Shown here: piece after piece, positions 22,392 through 33,750 of the stretch
How positions within the stretch are numbered: position 1 is the stretch's first letter
Layout: each line of letters starts with the position of its first letter
Source of the DNA: Uloborus plumipes
Taxonomy: Eukaryota > Arthropoda > Arachnida > Araneae > Uloboridae
Direction of reading: 5' to 3'
NCBI GenBank assembly: GCA_038373865.1
Contig: JAXGGA010001710.1
Coordinates: forward strand, 78,674-142,673
Length of the DNA: 64,000 nt
Notes under the pieces: generated by a model
What the model saw: the letters and a program-made list of their open reading frames with translations, nothing else
Database searches by the model: none
What the model was told of the DNA's origin: nothing
Made by a program: the position numbers and the translations under genes

Positions 22392-22870
22392 GGGGATCTG
22401 GCTAGAAGGTCCAAAACCAAAAGGTCCACGAACAGAAGATCCACGTTCAAAAGGTCCGCGAAACATAAGGTCCTTCACTTCACATCACTTCACACTCTCC
22501 AGGGTCCCCCGTACCTACCACAGCTTCGTGGTTTAACCGGGATAGGGCCCTGAAGAGCGCTCTGTTCTTAATTTTGAACCAGAACCTAGGGTCGAGCAAA
22601 CCCTAGGGCCCAACACCCCCAGAGGTATCGTTTCACTTGGAGGAGAAACATAAGGTCCGCCAGACAGAAGGTCCAATGGCCATAAGGTCCAAGGAACATA
22701 AGGTCCGCCAGACAGAAGGTCCAATGGCCATAAGGTCCAAGGAACATAAGGTCCAATGGCCATAAGGTCCAAGGAACATAAGGTCCGACAGCCAAAAGGT
22801 CCACGAACAGAAGGTCCATATTTTTGGACAGCGAAGGCATAAGGTCCAGAGATTTCTCAGCGGGGTGGAC
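22392..22870 (+). repeat. AAGGTCC phrase repeat, locus 3 (longest), carrying a SINE
   Basis: Canonical 5' end GGGGATCTGGCTAGAAGGTCCAAAACC and canonical 3' end TTTTTGGACAGCGAAGGCATAAGGTCC...CTCAGCGGGGTGGAC. Between 22646 and 22775 a 48-bp unit of three phrases (GAACATAAGGTCC, AGACAGAAGGTCC, GGCCATAAGGTCC) repeats twice and then partly a third time. Minus-strand frames here translate into repeated GPY/WTLWPLDL-like words, which are translated repeat and not a protein. Confidence 0.85.
22474..22644 (-). mobile_element. tRNA-derived SINE, family B, 5'-truncated copy
   Basis: Matches the body and (GTGAA)n-like tail of the copy at 19006-19296 but lacks the tRNA-like head. It is flanked by a perfect 14-bp duplication GAAACATAAGGTCC (22460-22473 and 22645-22658). 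The duplication overlaps the host phrase repeat, so part of the match could be pre-existing. Truncation at the 5' end with a 14-bp TSD is what target-primed reverse transcription produces. Confidence 0.8.
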
Positions 22871-23392
22871 CCAAAATCCACATTTCTCCCCTTCCCATGA
22901 ATGGATCTCAAACTGCTCTCGTTATTATTATCAGTAAAACTTGCACGTCTGCTACTATCCAAGAATCTGGCGCGTCATCCTCCTATCAGCTCTGATTCCA
23001 ACTTTTATCAGAAGCAATTTGTGTGATTGATCACTGCCAGTCTTCAATGTTTGCATTTCGGGGAAACTGCTCCTCTTGCTCACTGTGCAACATGTGGGTG
23101 GGCTTTGTGTGAAAATGTGCGACAGCCATGTGGTCGCCGTCTGACACGTGATAGCACATCCTCATAACAAAGGCCTAATCTAGGTTCACATCTTCTGGTC
23201 TAGGTCTAATCTAAATTGGCAACATCGGCGTTAACTTGGCTTAGGCTTCGGAGGGAAATCTTTTCTCGCCAAGTCTGCGAATTTTTTAAAATGTGATAAT
23301 GTGAAACAGCTAAAGAAATGTATTTTACTGCTGATCGGTAGTCTAATGTTAACTTTTTTTCAAGGCACTCTTTTCTTTCACTTGGGAAGCAT
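22871..23392. other. No gene seen
   Basis: Relatively balanced, non-repetitive sequence. No exon or RNA gene that I can support. Confidence 0.45.
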
Positions 23393-23400
23393 TATGAAAC

Positions 23401-25231
23401 CAGGGACGTCATTTCGAAATTTTCCAAGGGGGGGGGGGGGCAAAGGGTACATGAGCTAATATTTAGAAAAGTGCCAATTTGAGTCCCAAGCGAATTTTCC
23501 CTAGTATTTCAATAACTAGTTAAAAAAATTATTTTCCCAAGAAAGAAGATAAGGTTCTGCTTTCATTTCATCAAAAAACATCAGAAAAAAAAATTTTTTT
23601 TCTTCAGAAAATGTTGTTTTTATACATCAAAAATCAGATCGGTAACGTGTCCCCAGTAGTAGCAAAGCTTAGCATGCAAACAGGTCATGCACACTTTCTA
23701 ACTTCGCAAAAAAATGCACTTGCACAAAAAACGATTCTATTTTGACCCCTTTGTTAATATTTTACTTCATTTTTGTTTTAATTGATTTCTGATTTTCTAG
23801 GGAATGCGAAATAAGCGTGTCCCAAGTTCCGCCGTCAGAGTGGTAACAATAACTTCCGATCTATGTTTAGGCCCCCAAAATCATTTCCTGCACCTATACC
23901 ACGTGATACTGAGTACCTGGTGGGATGTTTTATCGAATCGTAATTAAAAATTTGCATTTCTGCATCTAAAATTGTAGGTAAGATTTTTTAAAGTGATTTT
24001 ATAAAATGTGTGTCATTTGAGTCATCAGATCGGTAACATGCTCTAAAATGCGCAGTTTTTATTATTTTAAAAATTATTTTATATATAAGTATAGTCCTTT
24101 ATCACAAGTGAAAAAACCACGTGTTTGATTTTGGTTTAGTGCAATCGACTCGGAAATAAAAAAAAAAACTTTGTCAGTTTATCAGATCGGTAACAGTCAG
24201 AGCGGTAACATTGAAAAACAGCGAATATGTTACAGAACTAACTCACACCTTTCAGAATTATAAAAAGCAAAAATTGTAGGTTTTAGCCATATATATTGAA
24301 TATTTTTGTTCTTAAAAAATGAAAAGCAATGAGTTTTAGTACAATTGCTTCATTTGTGGTTTGTATGACCTAACAATAGAAGTTAGTAAAATAAGAAAAA
24401 TTGACTCTGCAGAAATTAAGTTAATTAATTATTATTATTTTATTTATTTATTTATTTATTTATTTTATTTATTTATTTATTTATTTTTTTTTGGTGCTTC
24501 AATTTCTCATAACTTCGCTAAATAACTAGATAATAACTAGCATGCTAAATTTGAATTTCTGATCAAGAAATTAAATTTCCTGCAACTAATTAAAGAAAAG
24601 CAAGCAGCAGAGTTGTGTGTTGAAAAAATTGAAGTTGTATGTTGTTTCAAAACAAAACATGTTTTATTAGCTTGGATTTGGTAATCTCATAATTTATTTT
24701 ATCTAAAAACCTTATCGCTCATTTTTATTTCCAAGAAGTGCTTTTTTATAATGAAATTTGATTTTTTAGCCTAATATATATATTTTAATATAATTATCTT
24801 GATTCTATGTTAAAAATGCAAGGAAATGATATCATATTTAGAGATGTTAACGAAAACTGAAAGCATAAACTCAAATATGCAACTCATATTAACATCAGAT
24901 CTGTAACATTCATCAGATCTGTAACGGCTTAAAAGTGAGTAATCTAAGGAGGGGGTAAATAACTTCCTTGACCTCCCCCCTTTTATTTTCTTGCATTTAG
25001 ACCCAATTTAGACTTAAAATCCAATGTTAGTATTTTTCTGCAAAATTTTTTTTTTTCAGAAAACTCCAACTTCAAATTGGCACTTTTCTAAATATTGGCT
25101 CACATACACAATGTAAAATTCACTAAAAAGTGGCAAAAACCACGCCCACTTATATGTCAATACATTGATTTCTCAAAGTCAGGGGGGGGGCAATTGACCC
25201 CCCCCCCTGCCTCCTCTAAATAACGGGCCTG
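23401..25231 (+). mobile_element. hAT-like element, family C, 1.8-kb non-autonomous copy
   Basis: Starts CAGGGACGTCATTTCG and ends CTAAATAACGGGCCTG, an imperfect terminal inverted repeat, with a perfect 8-bp target duplication TATGAAAC (23393-23400 and 25232-25239). A second inverted pair of about 28 bp lies inside the ends (23455-23485 and 25073-25103; AATATTTAGAAAAGTGCC). The interior is AT-rich with no transposase-like frame, so it needs a transposase in trans. It contains seven copies of a TCAGATCGGTAAC-like word. The 159-bp element at 2296-2454 is its short derivative. Confidence 0.85.
24425..24492. repeat. (TTTA)n microsatellite
   Basis: TTTA/TTTATT units followed by a T run, inside the family C element. 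Confidence 0.85.
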
Positions 25232-25239
25232 TATGAAAC

Positions 25240-25580
25240 TTAAAGAATGAATCAATAGTTTCGTTATATAAACAGATGCTTTTCTCTTATTTTTACAAAG
25301 GATATTTGAGAATTACACATAGGCTAAATGTAAGGTAAAATATCAAGCATTAATTTTTATGGCTTAATTCTTCTTTAGAAAGTTTGCTTGAGATATCAAA
25401 GTGAGCAATTACAAAAAGTATTACAAGTGCGTAGATTTTATGATGTCACGGCTATGTTCGTAAAATAGCTATTGAATTTCATAAAAAAAACTTTAATTTA
25501 AAAAATTGATTGAATTCTTTTGAAAAATGAAACTACAAGCATCTCATTTGCAAACATAATTAAAATTTTTAAATTTAATC
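25240..25580. other. No gene seen
   Basis: AT-rich spacer between two hAT-like elements. Confidence 0.5.
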
Positions 25581-25588
25581 GTTCTGTG

Positions 25589-26135
25589 CAGGGCCTGATT
25601 ACCCAAAAGGATCGGGAAGCAGGAGCTTCCCCTTAATATTTTCAGGGGGCCCAAAAATGACAAAAAACCTACGATTTAAAATTCTAGTTTCTGCTTTTAA
25701 ATACATGTTTAAGGGAAATTGTGATACTGGTTCGATAAACATTTTCCGAAAAGTTTTATGAAAGTGAAGATATTTCATAAGACATCAAACCCACCACAAG
25801 CTATTTTTAAATGTGAGATTTGGACCAACTTTTTTACAATGTATTTATTAAGTTTTATTAATTTTGTGAAGTAATAAATCTAATTTAACATCTAATCATA
25901 GAATTGCAACGCAATCATATGTAACGTATGAAAAATCTATTTATTAGTAAGGGAAGGGAATACAAGTTAATCTGATTTCTGCTTGAACCACTTTCAGAAA
26001 TAATAGCTGTACCCTTACTGAGATTTGTTTCAATGTCTCAAGAGTATAGAAACATTAACCCCCCCTAGCCTCAAAAATCAGGGGCCTCAAAATGAGACGG
26101 AGCTTCCCCTAACTTCAGAGGTTAATCGGGCCCTG
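25589..26135 (+). mobile_element. hAT-like MITE, family B, 547-bp copy
   Basis: CAGGGCCTGATTACCC at the left, GTTAATCGGGCCCTG at the right, and a perfect 8-bp target duplication GTTCTGTG (25581-25588 and 26136-26143). AGCTTCCCC near the left end and GGAGCTTCCCC near the right recur. No coding sequence. Confidence 0.9.
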
Positions 26136-26143
26136 GTTCTGTG

Positions 26144-28655
26144 GCCATCAGACATGCCATTTTAATTTTATGGACAGCATTCATTACTTTAATTGGCGTG
26201 CACACTGAGACTGGCACCAATGCATAAAAAACAATCGATGCTTGTCAATAGTTGTTGAATCGGCCGATTGACCTTGGAGCGAAATTTTATTAGCCGACGT
26301 CACCAGGTAAATAAACAGACAGATCAGAATGCAGGATTTGCAATTGACGCCAGATAATTACCATTTGGAACATGATGAATAAGAAGAAAAACAGCGCGTG
26401 GATGAGGATAAGGAGTGCTGTCCCAACCCCATGGAACAACCTTGCGCGCAAAAGCCTTAGGCAAGGTCGGGCGACATTGGTATGTGATAGGGTTGGGACA
26501 GGCATGCCAATCGTTTTTATTGGCGAAATCGAAATTGTCATCGATATAAGGTTCATGGGAAATAGTGGAGACATAAGAGGAAAAGCATTTCAGCTATGTC
26601 GATTTTTTATAGTTTCTCTTGAACAGATTTGTTATTGTTTTGATTTATTCAGCAGAGAAGGACGTCTATGACGCAGCTGTATAAGTTTTTTTATTGGTTA
26701 AATAATCTTTAAGTGGCAATACGAATTTTTCTGAAATTATCCAAGCGCCAAATACGAATTACTTATATATTTTTAAGTGTAACTAGTTTCAATTATCAAA
26801 TCAAAACAAAATTTATGGGGAAACAGTAATGACTGAAACAGTTAAAGTTAAAACCATTATTATTTCTTTAAAAAAACGGGGGGGGGGGAGAGTTTTTTTA
26901 AACATTTGATTTCTTGGAAGTTCATTTCTTAAAACATTTCACGCTTTACATTCTATTTTAAAAAGCAAAAAAACTTGCATGTGTTTCAACTTAAAAAGAT
27001 TTTGTGATTTTAGACCCCCGTACCAAAACTTTTTACGTTATCAACTTTTTAAGAATTGTTACCATATCATTTATCTTGTTCCGAATTCAGTTCGTAGAAA
27101 GATATTTAGAGCAATGTTTACATAAAGATCAAAAATGCACATTTTAAAAATTTTAATTAGTGAGGATTTTTAATTATATTTTTTCACCACAATTGTATTG
27201 GTTTATTATTTGATTTTTTCTAATCTCGCCGCTTTTAATAACCCATATTTTTTAAATGGAAAATGACGCTTGAGTAACTAACATTTTTGTTTTTGCATCT
27301 TTAAAAATTCAGAAGCTTTAAATACTCACTAAAGCTTCAGAATGTCAAACTTATCAGAAAAGGCAATTATCATCCTCAAAATAAATTTTATGAATTCTAA
27401 ATACAAAATAAAAATGAATAAAATTTCAGAACTTCAAAAATATGTTTCCCATTTAATTTTAACCTTCGCATTAAATTTCAAAAATAGGAAATTTATGCTA
27501 TAAAAAAAGTGAAGAAATTTTTAATTTATTATAAATGATCTACTCTATTTTAAAATCAAATTTTACAAACTGGAAATTTTGCTTACAGGATAAAGGATAA
27601 AATGTTTTAAATTATTCAAATTAGTAATTAAACAGATTTTCAAGCTTGGAATTTCGAATTCAAAAGCAAAATTTTTGAGTTCTCAGATAAAAAAAAAAGG
27701 AGCCCGTAATGTTTTTTTTTTTTTTTTTTTTTTCAATTTGTAATGCTTTACTGGAAAAAATTAAATGATTATGTTTTTTTTTTTCTTAAATGTTCTAACT
27801 CTTCGATTTACATGATTGCAAGACAGAATAAAAAATTATCTTTTCATTTTCTAATCAATGATACTAAAACTGGTATTAATTTATTTCATTCCAACCAAAA
27901 AACAATAAGTAAACCAATATAGTTTTAAAAGTAAACATAATGATCCTGCAAAAAACTTGTCAACGAACTTAAGAATCTTCGTTCCCAGGATATATCGCAT
28001 GTTTTAAACATTTTCTGATGTTATTCTGCTAAGTCTGGAAAAAGGGCGCCAAAACTTTTCCCACAACTTTCTTCTGGGAATGACAGAACTTCCACGAAGT
28101 AGAAAACATAAACAAAGCTTTATCTGACCCCCTTTTCTAAAATCCCACTGCAGCTGCTTTCTTTTTTCCCGCCAAAATGTTAGCCCCGCCCAGGCCTTGT
28201 GCCCCAGAGATCACGAGAACCAGGGAAATTTTCTGAGAATGGGAAAGTGTGCGTAGAGTAGGATTTGCGGAATTCCAGAGTCGGGGGCCCACCCCCCGTG
28301 GGTCTTGGGAAAAAGTGCCCGTTCAGAAATTCTTGGCTGGTTCTCTCCTTTCCCCTACCGCGTAGTTCTCGGAATTGACCTCTTCCCAATGACCCGAAGG
28401 TTATTTGCGAAGATGACAACAATGCCCGCGCGCAGTCTGGACGGAGGAGCTCCACAATTTGGCGGGCATCCTTCAGCGCCAAGATACTCTGCTATTTCAC
28501 AATATCAAAACAACCTCAGATGAATATTCACGACTGTCAACAAAGTATTTCAGCCCAGTCATTGGTCATGTTCAAAAACAAAAATAGTTTTAATATTCTA
28601 TTATTTTGATATTTTGCTGTTGAAAGAATCTTTGTTGCTATGCCTCTTGCTGCAA
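26144..28655. other. No gene seen; balanced blocks at both ends
   Basis: 26150-26600 is non-repetitive and less AT-rich, with a short inverted pair GTCCCAACCCC (26419) / GGGTTGGGAC (26491). Frames on both strands there are open but unrecognised; the minus one (26290-26574) has a hydrophobic stretch. 26880-27990 is AT-rich, with a G run at 26879-26889 and a T run at 27712-27733. 28150-28480 is GC-rich with an unrecognised minus frame. Confidence 0.45.
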
Positions 28656-28657
28656 TA

Positions 28658-28833
28658 CAGTGAAATCTGTGTATAACGATACTCAAGGGACCGAGAAAAA
28701 ATATCGTTATAGACAGATTATCATTATAGACAGTTTGAGCAAAAAGCTCAAACTGTTGGCTGGGACCAAACCAAAATATCGTAATAGGCAGGTTTATCAT
28801 TATGTACAGTATCGTTATACACAGGTTTGACTG
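28658..28833 (+). mobile_element. pogo/mariner-like MITE, 176 bp
   Basis: CAGTGAAATCTGTGTATAACGATAC and GTATCGTTATACACAGGTTTGACTG are near-perfect inverted ends, each flanked by TA (28656-28657 and 28834-28835). The centre carries a hairpin, GTTTGAGC...GCTCAAAC (about 28735-28760). The TIR style (CAGTnAAnnyC...ATAACGA) is that of pogo/Tigger-type elements. Non-coding. Confidence 0.8.
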
Positions 28834-28962
28834 TATTATGTTTTGCTCTGTAGAGTGACGACAATCCCCATCAATGTTTTCTGAATTTTTTTGTCCAGAC
28901 GGAACTTGAATGTTTAATCAAATCAGTTTGAGACAAAGGAATAACTTCAAAGTATGGACATT

Positions 28963-29018
28963 ATGTCCACTCTGCTGCGAAAACTGGACCTTATGTCTTA
29001 GCTGTCCAAAAATGTGGT
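28963..29018 (-). repeat. AAGGTCC phrase repeat, locus 4 (3' fragment)
   Basis: On the minus strand it reads the canonical 3' end of the family: ATTTTTGGACAGCTAAGACATAAGGTCCAG, TTTTCGCAGCAGAGTGGAC. No further phrases. Confidence 0.7.
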
Positions 29019-30260
29019 CAGTTAAGTTTTGAATTAAAGAGAAAATTCAGAAATTGTGATTTATATGTGTATAAAGTACATAAATAACAGTAAATATTCA
29101 TTTTTAGCGGTGCTTTAATTTTTAACTTCCTCTTCTCTTGGTAAAGCTTTCACAAGATTCACCATTCCGGATTTTTTTTTTCAATTTTAACAACTCCAAT
29201 TTCTTTTCCTTAACTCGTCTGAAATTCATTACTCAATCGCTTGAAATCAGATATTGATTATTTAGTTGTGAAGACATAAAAACTAATGAAAAAAAAAGTT
29301 TTATACGATATTTCATGAGTTTAAGTTTGTGTTGCTGTTAATGCATTAATTTTCGTGAATCCTACAGAATCGTGAAAATTTAAGTCTTTCGAAATATTCT
29401 AATTTTATATACAGTCAGCTTTCAGTCCTGTTCATTTAAAATTAACGAACTTTTGTAGCTCATTAAATCACCAATATCTTCATTTTCACAAAAAATTACA
29501 GTTCGCAAAAATAAGTGCTTTTACAGTATTTAATTTGATAAATAGGAAAAGTTTTGTTTATTTATACAAATGTTTAGATCTTGAATAAAATTAAGCAAAT
29601 AAATGGATTTTAAACAAGAAAAAGCATTTCCATTTGATCTCAGTTTCATGATCGTATCCAAAGGGTCAACTATCGACTGCTGCATTCCTCGCCAAACGGC
29701 GCGGCGCTTGGCGCCATCCCCCGAGGAATTCACTCAATCCGGTTTCGGGCGGCAACCCTGGGAATCTAGTAGCTCTCGCTGGCAGATCGGCCTCCTTTTA
29801 CCTGTGCCGAAAAATTCCTTTGAATGCTCTCGATGCCTGAGGTGCCCCTCCGATTGATAAAAGGAACTTGAGAACGCTGCCAAGCTCGGGACACCACCTG
29901 CGGAATGTTACTATGGGCAGCGAGCAGGTTATGGGAAGTGCTATTTAGGGATCCTTCAAATTATCCTTTGTTTGCCCGGAAAATAGACATTCCTGGTAGC
30001 TGTCAGGATAGGCGATGTCTTGTTGCTAGGGGGAGAGGCGATAAACTTACACCTGTTATGGCCTTGATATTTTTGGCTCTTTGAGCTTTTCAAGGTGTGC
30101 TTCTGCTTGCTAAGTGTTAGACAAGTTAAACACTATTGAACTCAATTGTCGACAGTGTAGAATGCTTTTAAAGAAGAAGTGATGGTGATTCCGAAGAAAT
30201 TTTAGATTTGTTGTTGATATTTGTAAAAAAAATTCAATGAATGAAAATTTGAAGGCTTTT
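29019..30260. other. No gene seen; balanced block 29640-29960
   Basis: AT-rich except 29640-29960, which is GC-richer (GCCAAACGGCGCGGCGCTTGGCGCC) with an open plus frame (29603-29857) of no recognisable family. The word GGCGCGGCGCTTGGCGCC is partly palindromic. Confidence 0.45.
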
Positions 30261-30347
30261 GTCCACCCCGCTGAGAAAGCTGGACCTTATGTCATCGCTG
30301 TCCAAAAATGTGGAACTTTTGGTTTTGGACCTTCTAGCTGGATCCCC
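30261..30347 (-). repeat. AAGGTCC phrase repeat, locus 5 (minimal 87-bp copy)
   Basis: On the minus strand it runs from the canonical 5' end (GGGGATCCAGCTAGAAGGTCC, AAAACCAAAA) straight into the canonical 3' end (ATTTTTGGACAGCGATGACATAAGGTCC...CTCAGCGGGGTGGAC) with no extra phrases between. It defines the two conserved ends of the family. Confidence 0.8.
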
Positions 30348-31440
30348 TAATTTTCAGACTATAATGTTGATGGAAAATTTCTAAGTCCCTCCTTTCCAAG
30401 TTGTAAGCTTTCAACTTCAAGAAATTCGTGTGCTTCAAATTAATTCTGCCATTTGCTTTGAACCTAGCCCCTTATTTCAAAGTTTACCCGGTATGGGGGT
30501 AATGATATATTTTCAATACAAAAATAAGCGACGGAAAAAATACTCATGTGAAAGAATATTTTATTTTAAAAGTTAAGGCGGGCTATTGGCTATTGTCCTA
30601 ATCTCTGAAACCCCAAATAATTTAGTTTCAATAAAAATTAATTTTCGTTCCCGATTTTATTTCCATTACGTTGTTTAAATTCCATTACAACGAAGTTTCA
30701 GTTAGAGCTATAGCTAAAAACATTGCGGTCTATTTAGGTTCATTGTTATGATATATAAAAGGTAAAAAAAGATCCTTATAAAACAAGGTTGGGAAAAGAG
30801 AAAGGGGGGAAAAAAACGCTAAATTCTGGATCTGTGTGTCTTCACTGCGTGATCGACTCGAAACTCATATCAAATACTTACCTCGTTTCACAGCATTGTC
30901 CTCCGAAATTATAGGTTTCAAAAATAACAATTTCAACAAAGGGTGAGAATATTATGACCAATAACTATCGAAGTTCTAAAACAAGACTGCAGTCTTTAAC
31001 TCTTCTTATATTTAAATTACAGCAACAGAGACATGTTTGCTTATTGCTAAGGCTATATTTGTTAGTCAATCTGGAGAGACAAATGGCAGAATCCGTCTGT
31101 TAAAATATCCGAAATATACCTAATAAAAAAAAAAAGACGAAGTGCGTCCTTTCCCGGTTATTAGTCTGGTGCTGGTCTGAATCCGGGATGCTTAATAATC
31201 GCTTTCGGCGTAAAGCTCGCTTTCCCTCACACCTGACGAAGTTCCTCCAGGTGCGCTTTGTTTCTTCAGGAAGCAATGCGATATTACAGATTATGAGCCT
31301 CGGGTTGTAACGGAACCTCATTAATACGAACTCGCTCAGAGTGGAGTCGTTGTAACGGATGTGGACCTGGCAACTGTAACCACGCATAATTTTAATATTT
31401 ATCAAAATTAGTTTTGGACAAAGGATAAATTTCAAAATCT
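30348..31440. other. No gene seen
   Basis: AT-rich apart from 31130-31390, which is more balanced and carries a 111-codon minus frame (31100-31435) with a basic stretch but no family I recognise and no splice context. Confidence 0.45.
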
Positions 31441-31648
31441 GGACCTTATGTCTACCAGTTGAGAAAACTGGACCTTACCCAAAAATGTGGACCCTTTGTT
31501 CGTGGATCTTTTGTCAGTCGGCCCTTAAGTCCCTTGAATCTTATGTCCATTGGACCTTCTGTCTCTCGGATCTTCTGTACTTCGGACCTTTTGAACGTGG
31601 ATCTTTTGTTCGTGAACCTTTTGTTTTTTACCTTATATCCGAACCCCC
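31441..31648 (-). repeat. AAGGTCC phrase repeat, locus 6
   Basis: On the minus strand: GGATATAAGGT, AAACAAAAGGTTCACGAACAAAAGATCCACGTTCAAAAGGTCC, several phrase units, then CACATTTTTGGGTAAGGTCCAGTTTTCTCAACTGG. About ten phrases. This locus and loci 4 and 5 are minus; loci 1-3 and 7 are plus. Confidence 0.8.
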
Positions 31649-31769
31649 AACTGTATAAAATGAAAAAACACGGGGGAAAAAAATGGGGGTGGGGGGTATT
31701 TTTCTGAATATTTCTTAAGTTTTTAATGTAATTTACTGAACCATGTACGCTCGGTAACTACTCTATGAA

Positions 31770-32570
31770 AATCTTGCATTAAAAAGGTAATTAGACAATT
31801 TCAAGAATCATTGGTTGAAAAGATTAATTATAGAACCATCAGACGCTAAGCACGGACGGATGAAGGGAGGGGAGTTTTGGTTCAAAGACCTCCTGCCTCC
31901 CAATCCTTGGCTACATCTCCAAATAATCTTTTTAAAAAAATCTTACAAATCTCTCTATAATTTCCATCTTGTCTTTCTAATCTTATGAATAAAATAATGT
32001 CTCCTTCTTTCCCGATCGCCAAAGCATGTGAATTAGATGTGTGCTAATAGATGAGTAAAGAAAAATATCGCCCCTTTCTTGAAAATTTTCCAGATTCGCC
32101 CTTGGCATTTAGTAGTCTCATTGCCAGTCCAACAACGGACCAGAGCGCTGCAATAAAGAACACACTACCTAAAAGACATCACGTTCTAACAACGAGTTTC
32201 AGATTACGTTATTTTTTGACAAAAATCTATTCTTCCTTGACAGGATTTGCAGAACATTACCAACGCGGTGAATATTCTATGCAGATGTTATTCCTAAAAA
32301 AGCTAACAATTGGACAATTTCAAGGATCATGAGTTGTTGAAATTAATATGGCGTTGTCAAACAGTAAGTAGTCTCATTTTCAGTCGAAAAATGAGCCAGA
32401 GACGCGCAATAAAGAACTCATTACATAAAAGAAATCACGTTCTAACAAAGAATTACAGATTACGTCACTTTCTGACAAAAATCTACATTCTACAGCGACA
32501 CGTGCTCGAACTCTTATCTTATGATCTGCTCATTGAAGCATATTTCCATGTAAATGTTATTTAAGGGTTA
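31770..32570 (+). repeat. Old nested direct duplication
   Basis: ACAATTTCAAGAATCAT near 31796 recurs near 32313. GTAGTCTCATTGCCAGTC...GCAATAAAGAACACA near 32111 recurs near 32368, followed in both by ATCACGTTCTAACAA, CAGATTACGT and TGACAAAAATCTA. The units are about 256 and 517 bp apart. Frames open through both copies (32051-32332 and 32310-32564) share residues because the DNA is duplicated; no domain is recognised. Confidence 0.65.
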
Positions 32571-33611
32571 TCTAACACAGATGTCAGACTTTTAGACGCC
32601 TGAAATATAACATGCAATTAAACTGGCTGGCAACCGTAACTAAAAGCTTTAAAAATGTAAGGACAGAATCAAATATTCTGGCTACACATATCCATCCTTA
32701 TGAGGCCAGCAATGCAAGGAAATCGCTATAATTCATTTTCTCCAAAAATAGATCCTGAATAATGGATATTTTTAACTCTCGCCCCGAAGCTAGCCATCCG
32801 TAGCAACTGCCCAATTGGAAACTGTACCAGAACCAAACGCATCCAGGTATTTCGTGTATGTGATCAGTAGAGTGCTACTGTAGCGCCATCTGTCGGTACG
32901 TGGGCTGTTTGTTTGGGGAAAAGGAGGAAAAAGCCAGAGGAAGTGATTATTATTTCCGGACTGCTTGAAAGTTCAAAAACTGAGTAAATAAATGACGTTT
33001 TTAGGAAATCCAAAGAAAACAAAGTATTATTTTCGAACCATATGTATTTTTTGTTTTCTTGTTGTGGAGATGTACAAACATTTCAACGAAAGCTATTTAA
33101 TATGGCAGGAACTAAAATGGCTTCCTTTCAGAATTATTACTTTGTTGAACAATATGAATTTATTTCATTACGTGAGCTGAATGTAGATTCACATTAAAGC
33201 TAGGGCAACATTTAAACATTTTGAATTTCTATATGTTTGTACTCTATTTACTGATGAGTGTTGAGAAAGCAAAAAAGCTATCGGTAAAAATATCGTAGAT
33301 TCATCGTGGCGCATTGATTTGTCTGCAATTGCATGGTAAGCACAATACAAAGAGGAAGTGATTGCTGAATTATGAGTTTTTCTGGCGAAACAAAATCAGT
33401 GTACAGAGACAGTACTAACCAAGCTCAAAGTAAAATTGTATTCCAAGCATTTTCTAGCAGTAAAAACGTCATTAATAACAAAAGAAAAGTTGTTCATTTT
33501 AATTGAAATTTTGTATCAATCTTTTGTTGACACGGTGTGAAATTATTAAAATTGACACTATTTAAATGGGCTTAAGACATTGATCACAATGCACAACAAT
33601 CTTAATTCTAT
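32571..33611. other. No gene seen
   Basis: AT-rich, non-repetitive; no supported feature. Confidence 0.5.
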
Positions 33612-33750
33612 GAGAGTCCCGACAAAGGTCTAAAACCTAAAAGGTCTATGGACAGAAGATCTAGCAAACATAAGGTCTAAGAGAAAAAAGATCTACTGAC
33701 AGAAGGTAACAATTTTTGAATAGCTAGGATATCCAGTCCAGTGCGGACCT
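33612..33750 (+). repeat. AAGGTCC phrase repeat, locus 7 (degraded)
   Basis: CTAAAACCTAAAAGGTCTATGGACAGAAGATC, ACATAAGGTCTAAG and AATTTTTGAATAGCTAGGATATCCAGTCCAG follow the family order with many C-to-T type changes. This is the most diverged copy. Confidence 0.65.

Noticed and set aside
22646..22800. CRISPR-like array in the AAGGTCC repeat
   Set aside because: Repeat and interval are both part of the repeated phrase; no unique spacers and no cas genes.
22533..22962. Minus-strand frames with repeated GPY / WTLWPLDL words, like a repeat protein
   Set aside because: They are translations of the 48-bp DNA repeat in the AAGGTCC family; several frames are open at once, as expected from a repeat without stops.
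26290..26574. Possible membrane-protein exon (hydrophobic stretch on the minus strand)
   Set aside because: Only one hydrophobic segment, opposite strand also open, and no clear splice sites or family resemblance.
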